Assembly: GCA_025458585.1 (NCBI GenBank)
Contig: JALOSD010000007.1
Coordinates: 1-55,424 of the forward strand
From: Burkholderiaceae bacterium
GTDB lineage: Bacteria; Pseudomonadota; Gammaproteobacteria; Burkholderiales; Burkholderiaceae_C
Direction: 5' to 3'
Length of the DNA stretch: 55,424 bases
Shown here: piece by piece, positions 22,653-32,016 of the stretch
How positions within the stretch are numbered: position 1 is the first letter of the stretch
Layout: every line of letters begins with the position of its first letter
Program-made: the position numbers and the translations under genes
Notes under the pieces: generated by a model
The model's database searches: none
What the model saw: the letters and a program-made list of their open reading frames with translations, nothing else
Told to the model about the DNA's origin: nothing

Positions 22653-23471
22653 TCAGATCAGCGGCTCCTGCCGCTCGGCGGTCGCGTACAGCGTGCCGGC
22701 GCCGTAATAGGCCATGATCTTCTCCTCCTCGAGCAGCGTGACGCGGTCGGGGTGCTTGGTCGTCGGCACGTCGGCGAACTGGCTCGCGAGCAGCGACTTC
22801 ACGCGCACCTGGATCTGGCGGTCCTTGATGCGCCCGGTGGCGAAGTCCCACAGCCCGCCGGGGTAGTTCACGCGGGTGAAGTTCATCGGCAGCAGCACGC
22901 GCTTCGTGCCACCGGGCACCGGCACCTCGACCTCCATGTAGCGGAACACGGCCTCGGAGCGGTCGACCCACAGGTCGACGACCTTGCCCGCGACCTTGCC
23001 GTCGACGCCGAACACCGGCTTGCCGCGCGGGTCGGGATCGTCGGAGGCCACCTCGTGGTCGGGATCGCCGCGCAGCGGCACGATCTTCGGCGCGCCGTCG
23101 AAGCCGAGGTCGGGCACGTCGGCGCGCATCGCGTAGGCGCCGGGGCCGACGCCGGCCTTCATCGGGTCGCCGACCGGCTCGATCGGGGCGCCGAGCCAGT
23201 TCGCCGTCGGCCGCGCCGCGTAGGGCGGCTCGGGCTTGTCGAAGTTCGGGGCCTGGAACGTCGTGCCGTCGCGCAGCAGGAACGTCTTCGGCTTCGGGAT
23301 CGGCGGCCAGCCCTGCACCGTGATGTGCGCCGAGCGCTCGCTCTCGAGCGGATAGCCTTCGCGCTTGTTCTCGCGCACGAGGTAGTAGATCAGGGCGGCG
23401 AAGAAGCCCCAGAACACGTACAGCACGATCTGGGCGACGTCGATGTAGCCCGTGAGGGCGCCGGTTCCCAT
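22653..23471 (-). CDS. puhA: Photosynthetic reaction centre subunit H
   Basis: Structural H subunit of the type-II reaction centre, capping the cytoplasmic face of the L/M core. The 272 residues have the single N-terminal membrane helix (about 10-32, VLYVFWGFFAALIYYLVREN) and the following KREGYPLE. A cytoplasmic PRC-barrel domain covers about 130-240 (GKPVFGVDGKVAGKVVDLWVDRSE). The strong AGGAGG ribosome site before 23471 sets the start and fits a highly expressed protein. It stands 38 bases after lhaA. In purple bacteria a separate promoter for puhA often lies inside lhaA; none is obvious here. Confidence 0.97.
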   Translation of the reverse strand: MGTGALTGYIDVAQIVLYVFWGFFAALIYYLVRENKREGYPLESERSAHITVQGWPPIPKPKTFLLRDGTTFQAPNFDKPEPPYAARPTANWLGAPIEPVGDPMKAGVGPGAYAMRADVPDLGFDGAPKIVPLRGDPDHEVASDDPDPRGKPVFGVDGKVAGKVVDLWVDRSEAVFRYMEVEVPVPGGTKRVLLPMNFTRVNYPGGLWDFATGRIKDRQIQVRVKSLLASQFADVPTTKHPDRVTLLEEEKIMAYYGAGTLYATAERQEPLI

Positions 23472-23509
23472 GGTGTGGCCTCCTGTCGGTGATGCCTGGG
23501 CGAAGCGGG

Positions 23510-24979
23510 TCAGCCGGGAAACTCGGCCAGCCCGAAAGGTTGAGAGGACGAACGTGCGCACGCCTGCGCGTGCGGCGCGCGGGCGCTGCGCACGAGCGGC
23601 CCGATCGCGACCAGCGTCGCGAACAGCAGCGCGATCTCGAGGTGGTAGACGAAGCTGTAGCCGATGGCCGGTGAGGTCAGCGCCGGCCCCAGCGCGCCGC
23701 TCGTCGCAAGCGCCGAGACGAGGTCGCGCAACGCGCCGCCGGCGCCGATCGCCAGCCCCGCCGCGGTGGCTTGAACCGCGCCCCAGGCGCCGAGCGCGAT
23801 GCCGTTGCGCGTCGAGCCCTTCGCGAGGTCCATCGCGGCGGTCAGCGTCGCGACCGCGAACAGGCCGCCGCCGAAGCCGATCACCGCGGTGCCGACGCGA
23901 AACAGCGTCACCGAGTCGAGCGGGTGGGCGAAGACGACGGCGGCGAACGCGGCGATGCCGGCGAGCGCGCCACCGGCGGCGAGTCGGCAGGGGTCGGCCC
24001 CGCGCTTGAGCCAGCGCGCCGCGAGCGCGAACGCGGCCAGCGAGCCGCCAGCGAGCAGCGCCGTCAGCGCCGTCGTCGCGCCGACGCCCAGCCCCATGAT
24101 CTGGCCGCCGTAGGGCTCGAGCAGGATGTCTTGCATGCTGAACGCGGCGGTGCCGAGGCCCACCGCAACCAGCAGCCGGCTCGCGCGCCCGCCGGCGGCG
24201 AACTCGCGCCAGCTCTGGCGAAAGCCCGGGCGCGGCAGGTGCGGTGCGGTCAGCTGCGGGCGGCGCGGCTCCTGCTTCCACAGCGCGACCAGGTTCAGCG
24301 CCATCGACGCCAGCGCGACGCCCTGGATGATCTGGATCAGCTTGACCTGGCGGAAGTCGGCGAGCAGGGCGCCGAACCCGAGGCTCGCGACGACCATGCC
24401 GACGAGCAGCATCACGTACAGCAGCGCGACGACGCGCGGGCGCGTGTCCTCGGGGGCGAGGTCGGTCGCGAGCGCAAGGCCGGCCGTCTGCGTCGTGTGC
24501 AGCCCCGCGCCGACGAGCAGGAAGGCGAGCGCCGCGCCGATCTGGCCATAGAGGATCGGGCCGTGCGTGTCGCCTGACAGCACGAGCAGCGCGAACGGCA
24601 TGATCGCGAAGCCGCCGAACATCAGCAGCGTGCCGAACCAGATGTAGGGCACGCGCCGCCAGCCGAGCACCGAGCGGTGGTGGTCGGAGCGGTGGCCGAT
24701 CAGCGCGCGCAGCGGCGCGAACAGGAGCGGCAGCGCGACCATCGTCGCGACGAGGAACGCCGGCACGCCGAGCTCGACGATCATCACGCGGTTGAGCGTG
24801 CCGTTGAGCAGCACGAGCGCCATGCCGACCGAGACCTGGAACAGCGACAGCCGCAGCAGCCGCGGCAGCGGCAACTCGGTGCTCGCGGCGTCGGCGAACG
24901 GCAGCAGGCGCGGGCTGACGTGCTTCCAGCCGCGCGCGAGTTGCGCGCCCAGGCGCGGGCGATCGGCGCGCGTGGTCAT
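23510..24979 (-). CDS. lhaA: LH1 assembly protein LhaA (PucC/BCH family)
   Basis: A 489-residue, twelve-helix membrane protein of the major-facilitator-like BCH family, required for light-harvesting 1 assembly and probably for delivering bacteriochlorophyll. Family marks are LNGTLNRVMIVELGVPAFLVA, PLRALIGHRSDHH followed by LGWRRVPYIWFGTLLMFGG, QDILLEPYGGQIMGL, and the last third with GLFAVATLTAAMDLA. The ATG overlaps the bchM stop (ATGA). Its position between bchM and puhA separates it from the related gene downstream of bchG. Confidence 0.95.
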   Translation of the reverse strand: MTTRADRPRLGAQLARGWKHVSPRLLPFADAASTELPLPRLLRLSLFQVSVGMALVLLNGTLNRVMIVELGVPAFLVATMVALPLLFAPLRALIGHRSDHHRSVLGWRRVPYIWFGTLLMFGGFAIMPFALLVLSGDTHGPILYGQIGAALAFLLVGAGLHTTQTAGLALATDLAPEDTRPRVVALLYVMLLVGMVVASLGFGALLADFRQVKLIQIIQGVALASMALNLVALWKQEPRRPQLTAPHLPRPGFRQSWREFAAGGRASRLLVAVGLGTAAFSMQDILLEPYGGQIMGLGVGATTALTALLAGGSLAAFALAARWLKRGADPCRLAAGGALAGIAAFAAVVFAHPLDSVTLFRVGTAVIGFGGGLFAVATLTAAMDLAKGSTRNGIALGAWGAVQATAAGLAIGAGGALRDLVSALATSGALGPALTSPAIGYSFVYHLEIALLFATLVAIGPLVRSARAPHAQACARSSSQPFGLAEFPG

Positions 24980-25674
24980 GTGCGCACGAGCTCCAGTGCC
25001 TGCGACGTGTAGAAGCCCTGCGCGACGCGCTGCGTGCGCGCCCGCCGCCAGCCGTGCAGCAGCGGTTCGGCGTCGAGCCGGCGGTGCAGGTCGGCCTCGG
25101 CGACCGGCTCGATCGCGGGCGAACGGTTGCTGCGCGGGAACCACTGACCCACCGCGTGCATCGCCGCCAGCGCCGGCGTGCGCGGCGCGAACGTGAACAC
25201 GATCGACACGCGCGCTCGCTGCGCGAGGCCGGCGAGCACGCGCACCGCGTCGGGCGTGCGGTAGTGGATCAGCGAGTCCATGCCGACGACGTGATCGAAC
25301 GTGCCGAGCGCCGGGTCGAGCATGTCGCCGGCGCGAAAGTCGATGTGCTCGCGCAGTTCGTCGGGCAGCCGATCGCGCGCGATCTGCACCAGCGTCGGCG
25401 ACAGGTCGATCGCGGTGACGTGCGCGCCACGGCGCGCTGCCTCGACCGCGAGCAGCCCGGTGCCGCAGCCGGCGTCGAGCACGCGCGCGCCGGCGAGGTC
25501 GGCGGGCAGCCACGACAGCAGCGTCGCGCGCATGCGCTCGCGCCCGGCGCGCACGGTGGCGCGGATGCGCCCGACCGGCGCGTCGGAGGTCAGGCGGGCC
25601 CAGGCGTCGGCCGCGGTGCGGTCGAAGTAGTGCTCGATCTCGCTGCGGCGTTCGGTGTAGGTTTGCGCGTTCAT
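24976..25674 (-). CDS. bchM: Mg-protoporphyrin IX O-methyltransferase
   Basis: Transfers a methyl group from S-adenosylmethionine to the 13-propionate of Mg-protoporphyrin IX, just before the AcsF step. In 232 residues, the SAM-binding motif VLDAGCGTGLLAVEAARRGAHVTAIDLS lies at about 67-95, and the family N-terminus RRSEIEHYFDRTAADAWARLTSD precedes it. NRSPAIEPVAEADLHRRL and the C-terminal RVAQGFYTSQALELVR are typical of BchM. The ATG overlaps the bchL stop (TGATG) and its own stop overlaps the lhaA start (ATGA). Confidence 0.96.
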   Translation of the reverse strand: MNAQTYTERRSEIEHYFDRTAADAWARLTSDAPVGRIRATVRAGRERMRATLLSWLPADLAGARVLDAGCGTGLLAVEAARRGAHVTAIDLSPTLVQIARDRLPDELREHIDFRAGDMLDPALGTFDHVVGMDSLIHYRTPDAVRVLAGLAQRARVSIVFTFAPRTPALAAMHAVGQWFPRSNRSPAIEPVAEADLHRRLDAEPLLHGWRRARTQRVAQGFYTSQALELVRT

Positions 25675-26597
25675 CAGTCGAAGCCCAGGAGGTCGAAGAT
25701 CTCGCGGTCCTTCAGCGCCGCGGGGGCGATCGGGTCGGTGCCGGCCCACAGGCGCGCGGCCAAGCGCAGATACTCCTGCTGCACCGCCTCGACCTCGGCC
25801 GACGGCTCCATCTCGAACAGCGTCGCCTTCTTCAGGCGCGACTTGCGGATCGCGTCGAGCTGCGGGAAGCGCGCGAGCGTGCTCAGACCGACGCGGTCGT
25901 TGAACTTGTCGATCTGGTCGGTGGCGTCGCTGCGGTTGGCGATCACGCCGCCGAGCCGCACGTTGTAGTTCTTCGCCTTCGCGCTGATCGCCTGCACGAT
26001 GCGGTTCATCGCGAAGATGGAGTCGAAGTCGTTGGCGGTCACGATCAGCGCGCGGTCGGCGTGCTGAAGCGGCGCGGCGAAGCCGCCGCACACCACGTCG
26101 CCGAGCACGTCGAAGATGACGACGTCGGTGTCCTCGAGCAGGTGGTGCTCCTTGAGCAGCTTGACGGTCTGGCCGACGACGTAGCCGCCGCAGCCGGTGC
26201 CCGCCGGCGGACCGCCGGCCTCGACGCACATCACGCCGTTGAAGCCCTCGAAGACGAAGTCTTCGGGGCGCAACTCCTCGGCGTGGAAGTCGACCGACTC
26301 GAGGATGTCGATCACGGTCGGCACGAGCTTCTTGGTCAGCGTGAACGTGCTGTCGTGCTTCGGGTCGCAGCCGATCTGCAGCACGCGCTTGCCGAGCTTG
26401 CTGAACGCGACGCTCAGGTTGCTCGACGTCGTGCTCTTGCCGATGCCGCCCTTGCCGTAGACGGCGAACACCTTGGCAGTGCCGATCTTCAGGTTCGGGT
26501 CCATCTGGACCTGCACGCTGCCCTCGCCGTCGGGGCGGCGGCCGGGGCTGGCGGCGCTGCGCTTCAGGTCGGTGAGCGGGACGCTGGCGACATTCAT
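25674..26597 (-). CDS. bchL: Dark protochlorophyllide reductase iron protein BchL
   Basis: The ATP-dependent, nitrogenase-like electron donor of dark protochlorophyllide reductase. It works as a homodimer bridged by one [4Fe-4S] cluster. The 307 residues carry the P-loop YGKGGIGKSTT at about 47-57 and the two cluster cysteines at about 136 (GTGCGG) and 170 (VVCGGF). The switch stretch CDPKHDSTFTL is also present. The first 30 or so residues are variable in the family. The enzyme is oxygen-sensitive, which contrasts with oxygen-requiring AcsF in the same operon. The ATG overlaps the bchH stop (ATGA). Confidence 0.97.
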   Translation of the reverse strand: MNVASVPLTDLKRSAASPGRRPDGEGSVQVQMDPNLKIGTAKVFAVYGKGGIGKSTTSSNLSVAFSKLGKRVLQIGCDPKHDSTFTLTKKLVPTVIDILESVDFHAEELRPEDFVFEGFNGVMCVEAGGPPAGTGCGGYVVGQTVKLLKEHHLLEDTDVVIFDVLGDVVCGGFAAPLQHADRALIVTANDFDSIFAMNRIVQAISAKAKNYNVRLGGVIANRSDATDQIDKFNDRVGLSTLARFPQLDAIRKSRLKKATLFEMEPSAEVEAVQQEYLRLAARLWAGTDPIAPAALKDREIFDLLGFD

Positions 26598-29500
26598 GCA
26601 ACTGCTCCTTGGTAGACGCCTTCAAGCCGGTCTTCGAGTTCCTCGCCCGCCTGCCGAAGGGCTTCGAGCATGCTGTCGTCGGGCTTCCAGTATTCGCGCT
26701 CGCAGGCCTCGAGCAGCCGGCTCGCGACCTTCGCCGACGCGGTCGGGTTCAGGCGCGCGAGCCGCTCGCGCATCACCGGGTCGAGCATGAAGGTCTGCGT
26801 CAGCTGCTGGTAGACCCAGGGCTGCACCTGGCCGGTGGTGGCCGACCAGCCCATCGTGTTCGTCAGGTGCACCTCGATCTGGCGCACGCCCTCGTAGCCG
26901 TGCGCGAGCATGCCCTCGTACCACTTCGGGTTCAGCATGCGCGTGCGCGTCTCGAGCGCGACCTGTTCGGCGAGCGTGCGCACGGTGCCGCCGTTGGCGT
27001 CGCGCGTCTGGTCGCCGATGTAGACCGGCGCCACCTCGGCGTCGTTGCCTTGCGTCCTCGCCTTCGCGCGCTGCACCGCGCGGCTGATGCCGCCGAGGGT
27101 GTCGAAGTAGGTGTCGATCGTCGTCACGCCGAGCTCGACCGAGTCGAGGTTCTGGTAGGCGAGCTGCACGCCGGCGAGCACGCTCTGCAGCAGCGCGGGC
27201 TGCTGGCGCGGGCGGCCGCTGCGGCCGTAGGCGAAGCCCTTGCGGCGGGTGTAGGTCTCGGCGAGTTCGTCCTCGTCGTCCCAGCGGCCGTTGTCGACGA
27301 GGAAGTTGACGTTCGAGCCGTACGCCCCCTCGGCGTTGCCGAACACGCGCAGCGAGGCGGTTTCGAGGTCGCCGCCGTGCTGGGCCTGGTACGCCAGCGC
27401 GTGCTTGCGCACGAAGTTGCGCTCGAGGGGCTCGTCGGCCGCGGCGGCAAGGTACGCGGCTTCGGCGAGCAGCCGGATCTGCAGCGGCAGCAGGTCGCGG
27501 AAGATGCCCGACAGCGTGATCACGACGTCGACGCGCGCGCGCCCGAGCTCGTCGAGCGGGATCAGCTCGGCCCCGGCGAGGCGCCCGTAGCTGTCGAAGC
27601 GCGGGCGTGCGCCGAGCAGCGCGAGCGCCTGCGCGATCGGCGCGCCTTCGCTCTTCAGGTTGTCGGTGCCCCACAGCACGAGGGCGATCGACTCGGGGAA
27701 CGCGTGACCGTCGGCGAGGTGACGGTCGAGCAGGCGCTGCGCCTGCTTCGTGCCGTCCTTGACGGCGTAGGCGCTCGGCAGGCGAAACGGATCGAAGCCG
27801 TGCAGGTTGCGGCCGGTGGGCAGGATCTGCGGCGTGCGCAGCAGGTCGCCGCCCGGCGCCGGGCGCACGAAGCGGCCGTCGAGGGCGCGCAGGATGCCGT
27901 CGAGTTCGTGGTCCTCGGCGAGCAGCGCGGCGCTGCCGGCGAGCGCGCGCCAGACGTCGGGGGAGACGGTGTCGGCGCCGGCGACCGCCATTGCCTGCTC
28001 GGCGCTGCCATTGCGGGCGAGCACCTCGAGCGCGGCGCGCGCAGGCGTGGCACCGTGCGACGACTCGGCGAGCGCGGCCAGCATGTCGACCCGCTCGGCC
28101 TCGCTCGGCGCACGTCCGACGACGTGCAGGCCGTACGGGATCAGCGTGACCTCGAGCTCGAACACCTCGTTTGCCAGCCGCGTGACGTGCTCGGCGGCAT
28201 CGGCGCCCCACGCCGGCTCGGCCGCGGCCAGCTCGAGCTCGGCGGCCTGCGCCTGGATCAGCGTGGCGAGTTCGTCGCGTTCGGCGCCAGCCTCGGGCGG
28301 CAGGCCGCGCCAGCGCTCGATCGAGCCCTTGAGGTCGACGAGGCCCTTGTACAGCCCGGCCTGCGCCACCGGCGGCGTCAGGTAGCTGACGAGCGTCGCG
28401 TGCGCGCGGCGCTTGGCGATCGTGCCCTCGCTCGGGTTGTTCGACGCGTAGAGGTAGACGTTGGGCAGGTCGCCGATCAGCCGTTCCGGCCAGCACGACG
28501 CCGACAGCCCCGCCTGCTTGCCGGGCATGAACTCCAGCGCGCCGTGGGTGCCGAAGTGCAGCACCGCGTGCGCGGCGTAGTCCTCGCGCAGCCAGCGGTA
28601 GAAGGCGCTGAAGGCGTGCGTCGGCGCGAAGCCGCGCTCGAACAGCAGCCGCATCGGGTCGCCCTCGTAGCCCATCGCCGGCTGGATGCCGACGAACACG
28701 TTGCCGAAGCGCTCGCCGAGGACCCAGATCGAACGCCCGTCGCTGAGCTGGCGCCCGGGCGCGGGGCCCCACTGGGCCTCGATCTCCTTGAGCCACTTCT
28801 CGCGCCGCACGTGGTCGTCGGCGGCGATGCGCGTGTGCACGTTGGCCGGCGCGCCGTACTGCTCGGCGTTGCCGTGGATGATGCGCTCGCGCAGCGCGTC
28901 GACGCCCGGCGGCAGCTCGACCGTGTAGCCCTGCTGCTGCATCGCGCGCAGCGTGTTGTAGAGCGACTCGAAGACGCCGAGGAACGCGGCGGTGCCGGTG
29001 TTGCCGGCGTTCGGCGGGAAGTTGAACAGCACGCAGGCGACCTTGCGCTCGGCGCGCTCGCTGCGCCGCAGGTCGACCATGCGCGCGACGCGCGCGGCGA
29101 GCGCGTCGGCGCGCTCGCTGCACACCTGCATGTCGTGCGCGCCGTCGGCCTCGTCGAACGTGCAGCCGCGCGAGCAGCCGGGGCAGCGCGCGTGGCCGGC
29201 GTCGGCACGGCCGCCGAACACCATCGGACTCGTCGAGCCGTCGAGCTCGGGGAGGGCGACCATCATCGTCGCCTCGACCGGCAGCAGCCCTCGTTCGGAG
29301 CCGCCCCACTGCTGCAGCGTCTGGAACTCGACCGGCGTCACCGACAGGTACGGCACGTCGAGCTTCGCCAGCGTCTCCTCGGCGGCGTGGGCGTCGTTGT
29401 AGGCCGGGCCGCCGACGAGCGAGAAGCCGGTGAGCGAGACGAGCGCGTCGATCACCGTCTGGCCGTCGCGCAGGAAGAAGCGCTCCACGGCCGGGCGCGC

Positions 29501-30415
29501 GTCGAGGCCGCTGGCGAAGGCGGGGATCACGCGCAGCCCGCGCGCCTCGAGCGCAGTGATCACGCCGTCGTAGTGCGCGCTGTTGCCGGCCAGCAGGTAC
29601 GAGCGCATGACGAGCACGCCGACCGTGCCGCGCTTGCCGCTCGTGGCCACGCGCGGCAGCGCGGCGACGCTGTCGGCGAGGCGCCCGTCGATGCGCGGGT
29701 GGTAGACGCCGACCTCGGGGTACTCGACCGGAAGCTGGGGCTTGGCGAGGCCATGCAGCGCGCGTCGCGGCCCGCTCGCGTAGCGGTCGACGAGGTAGTG
29801 CACGAGGTGCGCCATGTTCTCCTCGGAGCCCGCGAGCCAGTACTGCAGGGTGAGGAAATAGGCGCGCACGTCCTGTGCCGGGCCGGGAATGAAGCGCAGC
29901 AGCTGCGGCACGCGACGCAGCATCGCCATCTGACGCGCGCCGGCACTCGCCGACGCCGCGCCGTCCTTGCCGCTGCCGGCCTTGCCGCGCAGCTTCTTCA
30001 GCATGGCCATCAGCGGGCTCGCGGGCGCCGACATGTCGAACCTGCCCATGCGCGTGAGCTTGGCGACCTCGCCGGCGCACATCGCGCAGACCATCGCGTC
30101 GCAATGGTCGCGGCGCGCCTGCAGCGCCGGCAGCACCGGCAGGAAGTGCTCCTCCATGAACAGCATCGTGACGATCACGATGTCGGCGTGCGCGATGTCG
30201 TCGCAGCAGCGCTCGAGCGCGCCGGGCTCGTCGCCCCACTCGGCGGCGGCGTGCACCGTCAGCCGCAGCCCCGGCAGCAGCTTCGCAAGGCGGCGCTGGG
30301 CGCGCGACGCGGCGCCGACGATGTGGCTGTCCATCGTCACCAGCACGACGCTGGTGTCGACCAAGGCGGTCGATGCGCCGGGCTCAGCGCTGACTGAAGT
30401 GCGCTTTGGCGTCAT
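26594..30415 (-). CDS. bchH: Mg-chelatase porphyrin-binding subunit BchH
   Basis: Large catalytic subunit that binds protoporphyrin IX and, with BchI and BchD, inserts Mg2+, committing the porphyrin to bacteriochlorophyll. The 1,273 residues belong to the CobN/Mg-chelatase family, visible in FGTHGALEFMPGKQAGLS, NNPSEGTIAKRRAHATLVSYLTPP and ITLSGIFRDLLPLQ. The usual length is about 1,190-1,250, so it is slightly long; the start region and a Lys/Ala/Gly-rich stretch near residue 140 are the looser parts. The chosen start MTPKRTSVS gives the family's early VVLVTMDSH and overlaps bchB by 32 bases. An earlier Met would add Arg/Pro/Ser-rich shadow sequence. Confidence 0.95.
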   Translation of the reverse strand: MTPKRTSVSAEPGASTALVDTSVVLVTMDSHIVGAASRAQRRLAKLLPGLRLTVHAAAEWGDEPGALERCCDDIAHADIVIVTMLFMEEHFLPVLPALQARRDHCDAMVCAMCAGEVAKLTRMGRFDMSAPASPLMAMLKKLRGKAGSGKDGAASASAGARQMAMLRRVPQLLRFIPGPAQDVRAYFLTLQYWLAGSEENMAHLVHYLVDRYASGPRRALHGLAKPQLPVEYPEVGVYHPRIDGRLADSVAALPRVATSGKRGTVGVLVMRSYLLAGNSAHYDGVITALEARGLRVIPAFASGLDARPAVERFFLRDGQTVIDALVSLTGFSLVGGPAYNDAHAAEETLAKLDVPYLSVTPVEFQTLQQWGGSERGLLPVEATMMVALPELDGSTSPMVFGGRADAGHARCPGCSRGCTFDEADGAHDMQVCSERADALAARVARMVDLRRSERAERKVACVLFNFPPNAGNTGTAAFLGVFESLYNTLRAMQQQGYTVELPPGVDALRERIIHGNAEQYGAPANVHTRIAADDHVRREKWLKEIEAQWGPAPGRQLSDGRSIWVLGERFGNVFVGIQPAMGYEGDPMRLLFERGFAPTHAFSAFYRWLREDYAAHAVLHFGTHGALEFMPGKQAGLSASCWPERLIGDLPNVYLYASNNPSEGTIAKRRAHATLVSYLTPPVAQAGLYKGLVDLKGSIERWRGLPPEAGAERDELATLIQAQAAELELAAAEPAWGADAAEHVTRLANEVFELEVTLIPYGLHVVGRAPSEAERVDMLAALAESSHGATPARAALEVLARNGSAEQAMAVAGADTVSPDVWRALAGSAALLAEDHELDGILRALDGRFVRPAPGGDLLRTPQILPTGRNLHGFDPFRLPSAYAVKDGTKQAQRLLDRHLADGHAFPESIALVLWGTDNLKSEGAPIAQALALLGARPRFDSYGRLAGAELIPLDELGRARVDVVITLSGIFRDLLPLQIRLLAEAAYLAAAADEPLERNFVRKHALAYQAQHGGDLETASLRVFGNAEGAYGSNVNFLVDNGRWDDEDELAETYTRRKGFAYGRSGRPRQQPALLQSVLAGVQLAYQNLDSVELGVTTIDTYFDTLGGISRAVQRAKARTQGNDAEVAPVYIGDQTRDANGGTVRTLAEQVALETRTRMLNPKWYEGMLAHGYEGVRQIEVHLTNTMGWSATTGQVQPWVYQQLTQTFMLDPVMRERLARLNPTASAKVASRLLEACEREYWKPDDSMLEALRQAGEELEDRLEGVYQGAVA

Positions 30416-32003
30416 ACAACGTGTCGATCGTGATGGTCGTGAGGCCCCGTTCGAGGGCGAAGCGCTCGGTGTTGCGCTTCGCCTTGCCGCGAACGAAGAA
30501 CGGAATCTTCTTGAGCTCGCGCTCGGCGTCGGCCGTCCAGGTGGCGACGCCGACCGCGTCGGGGATGGACGCCGTGGCCGGCGCGGCGTCGGCGCTCGCG
30601 GTGGCCGGCGCAGGGCTATCGGCCGCGGCCGCAGGCGGCTCGGCACGCGGCGGCGCCGGGCGGCCGAGGTGCGAGGGCGCCGCGTCCTCGTGGAACTCGA
30701 AGTCGCCGCGGAACATGCCGATCAGGTGTTCCTCGAGCCCCATCATCAGCGGGTGCACCCAGGTGTCGAACAGCACGTTCGCGCCTTCGAAGCCCATCTG
30801 GGGCGAGTAGCGCGCGGGGAAATCCTGCACGTGCACGGGCGCCGAGATCACGGCGCAGGGGATGCCCAGGCGCTTGGCGATGTGGCGCTCCATCTGCGTG
30901 CCCAGCACGAGCTCGGGCTGCAGCTCGGCGACCTTGGCCTCGACCTCGAGGTAGTCGTCGGTGATGAGCGGCTCGACGCCGTACAGCGCCGCGGCGGCGC
31001 GGATGTCGCGCGCGAACTCGCGGCCGTAGGTGCCCAGGCCGACGACGGTGAAGCCCATCTCCTGCGTCGCGACGCGCGCGGCGGCGACGGCGTGCGTCGC
31101 GTCGCCGAATACGAACACGCGCTTGCCGGTGAGATACGTCGAATCGACCGACTTCGAGTACCAGGGCGCGCGCGAGGCGGCCGCGTCATCGAGCACCGCG
31201 CCGGCGTCGACGCCGGCCAGTTCGGCGACCTCGGCGACGAAGTCGCGCGTGGCGCCGAACCCGATCGGCACCGTCTTCGTCGCCGGCTGGGCGAAGCTGC
31301 GCTGCAGCCACTGCGCCGCGGTGTGCGCGACCTCGGGGTAGAGCACGACGTTGAAGTCGGCGTCGCCCAGGCGTGCGAAGTCGGCCGGCGTCGCCCCCAT
31401 CGGCGCGACGACGTTGACGTCGACGCCCAGACGCGCGAGCAGCTTCGTGATCTCTGCGACGTCGTCGCGATGGCGGAAGCCGAGCGCGGTCGGCCCGAGC
31501 AGGTTGCAGCTCGGCCGCGTGCCGGCTTCACGCGCGGCGCGCGGCTGTCCCTTGCGCTCGGCCGGGCCGGCGAGCGCGCGCACGAGCTGATAGAAGGTCT
31601 CGGCTGCGCCCCAGTTCTCCTTGCGCTGGTAGCTCGGCAGCTCGAGCGGCACGACCGGCACCGGCAGGTTCAGCGCCTGAGCGAGGCCCCCGGGGTCGTC
31701 CTGGATCAGCTCGGCGGTGCACGACGCGCCGACGATCATCGCCTGCGGCCGGAAGCGCTCGTAGGCCTCGCGCGCGGCGGTCTTGAACAGCTCGGCGGTG
31801 TCGCCGCCGAGGTCGCGCGCCTGGAACGTGGTGTAGGTGACGGGCGGGCGCTCGGCGCGACGCTCGATCATCGTGAACAGCAAGTCGGCGTAGGTGTCGC
31901 CCTGCGGCGCGTGCAGCACGTAGTGCAGACCCTTCATGCCGGTGGCCACGCGCATCGCGCCGACGTGCGGCGGGCCTTCGTAGGTCCAGACGGTCAGTTG
32001 CAT
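30384..32003 (-). CDS. bchB: Dark protochlorophyllide reductase subunit B
   Basis: Forms, with BchN, the catalytic NB component that reduces the D ring of protochlorophyllide. In 539 residues, the start MQLTVWTYEGPPHVGAMRVA is typical. Asp36 in GDTYADLLF matches the unusual aspartate ligand of the NB [4Fe-4S] cluster. A Pro/Ala-rich linker (about 430-475) precedes the C-terminal domain, which has WTADAERELKKIPFFVRGKAKRNTE. A TAGGAG ribosome site overlapping the bchN stop supports the start at 32003; an earlier Met is ruled out by its Arg/Ser-rich lead. It is 13 bases downstream of bchN. Confidence 0.97.
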   Translation of the reverse strand: MQLTVWTYEGPPHVGAMRVATGMKGLHYVLHAPQGDTYADLLFTMIERRAERPPVTYTTFQARDLGGDTAELFKTAAREAYERFRPQAMIVGASCTAELIQDDPGGLAQALNLPVPVVPLELPSYQRKENWGAAETFYQLVRALAGPAERKGQPRAAREAGTRPSCNLLGPTALGFRHRDDVAEITKLLARLGVDVNVVAPMGATPADFARLGDADFNVVLYPEVAHTAAQWLQRSFAQPATKTVPIGFGATRDFVAEVAELAGVDAGAVLDDAAASRAPWYSKSVDSTYLTGKRVFVFGDATHAVAAARVATQEMGFTVVGLGTYGREFARDIRAAAALYGVEPLITDDYLEVEAKVAELQPELVLGTQMERHIAKRLGIPCAVISAPVHVQDFPARYSPQMGFEGANVLFDTWVHPLMMGLEEHLIGMFRGDFEFHEDAAPSHLGRPAPPRAEPPAAAADSPAPATASADAAPATASIPDAVGVATWTADAERELKKIPFFVRGKAKRNTERFALERGLTTITIDTLYDAKAHFSQR

Positions 32004-32016
32004 GGCCGCTGCGCTC

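Noticed and set aside
26609..30397. A 1,260-codon open frame opposite bchH
   Set aside because: Low-complexity shadow sequence; bchH on the other strand has many known motifs and fits the operon.
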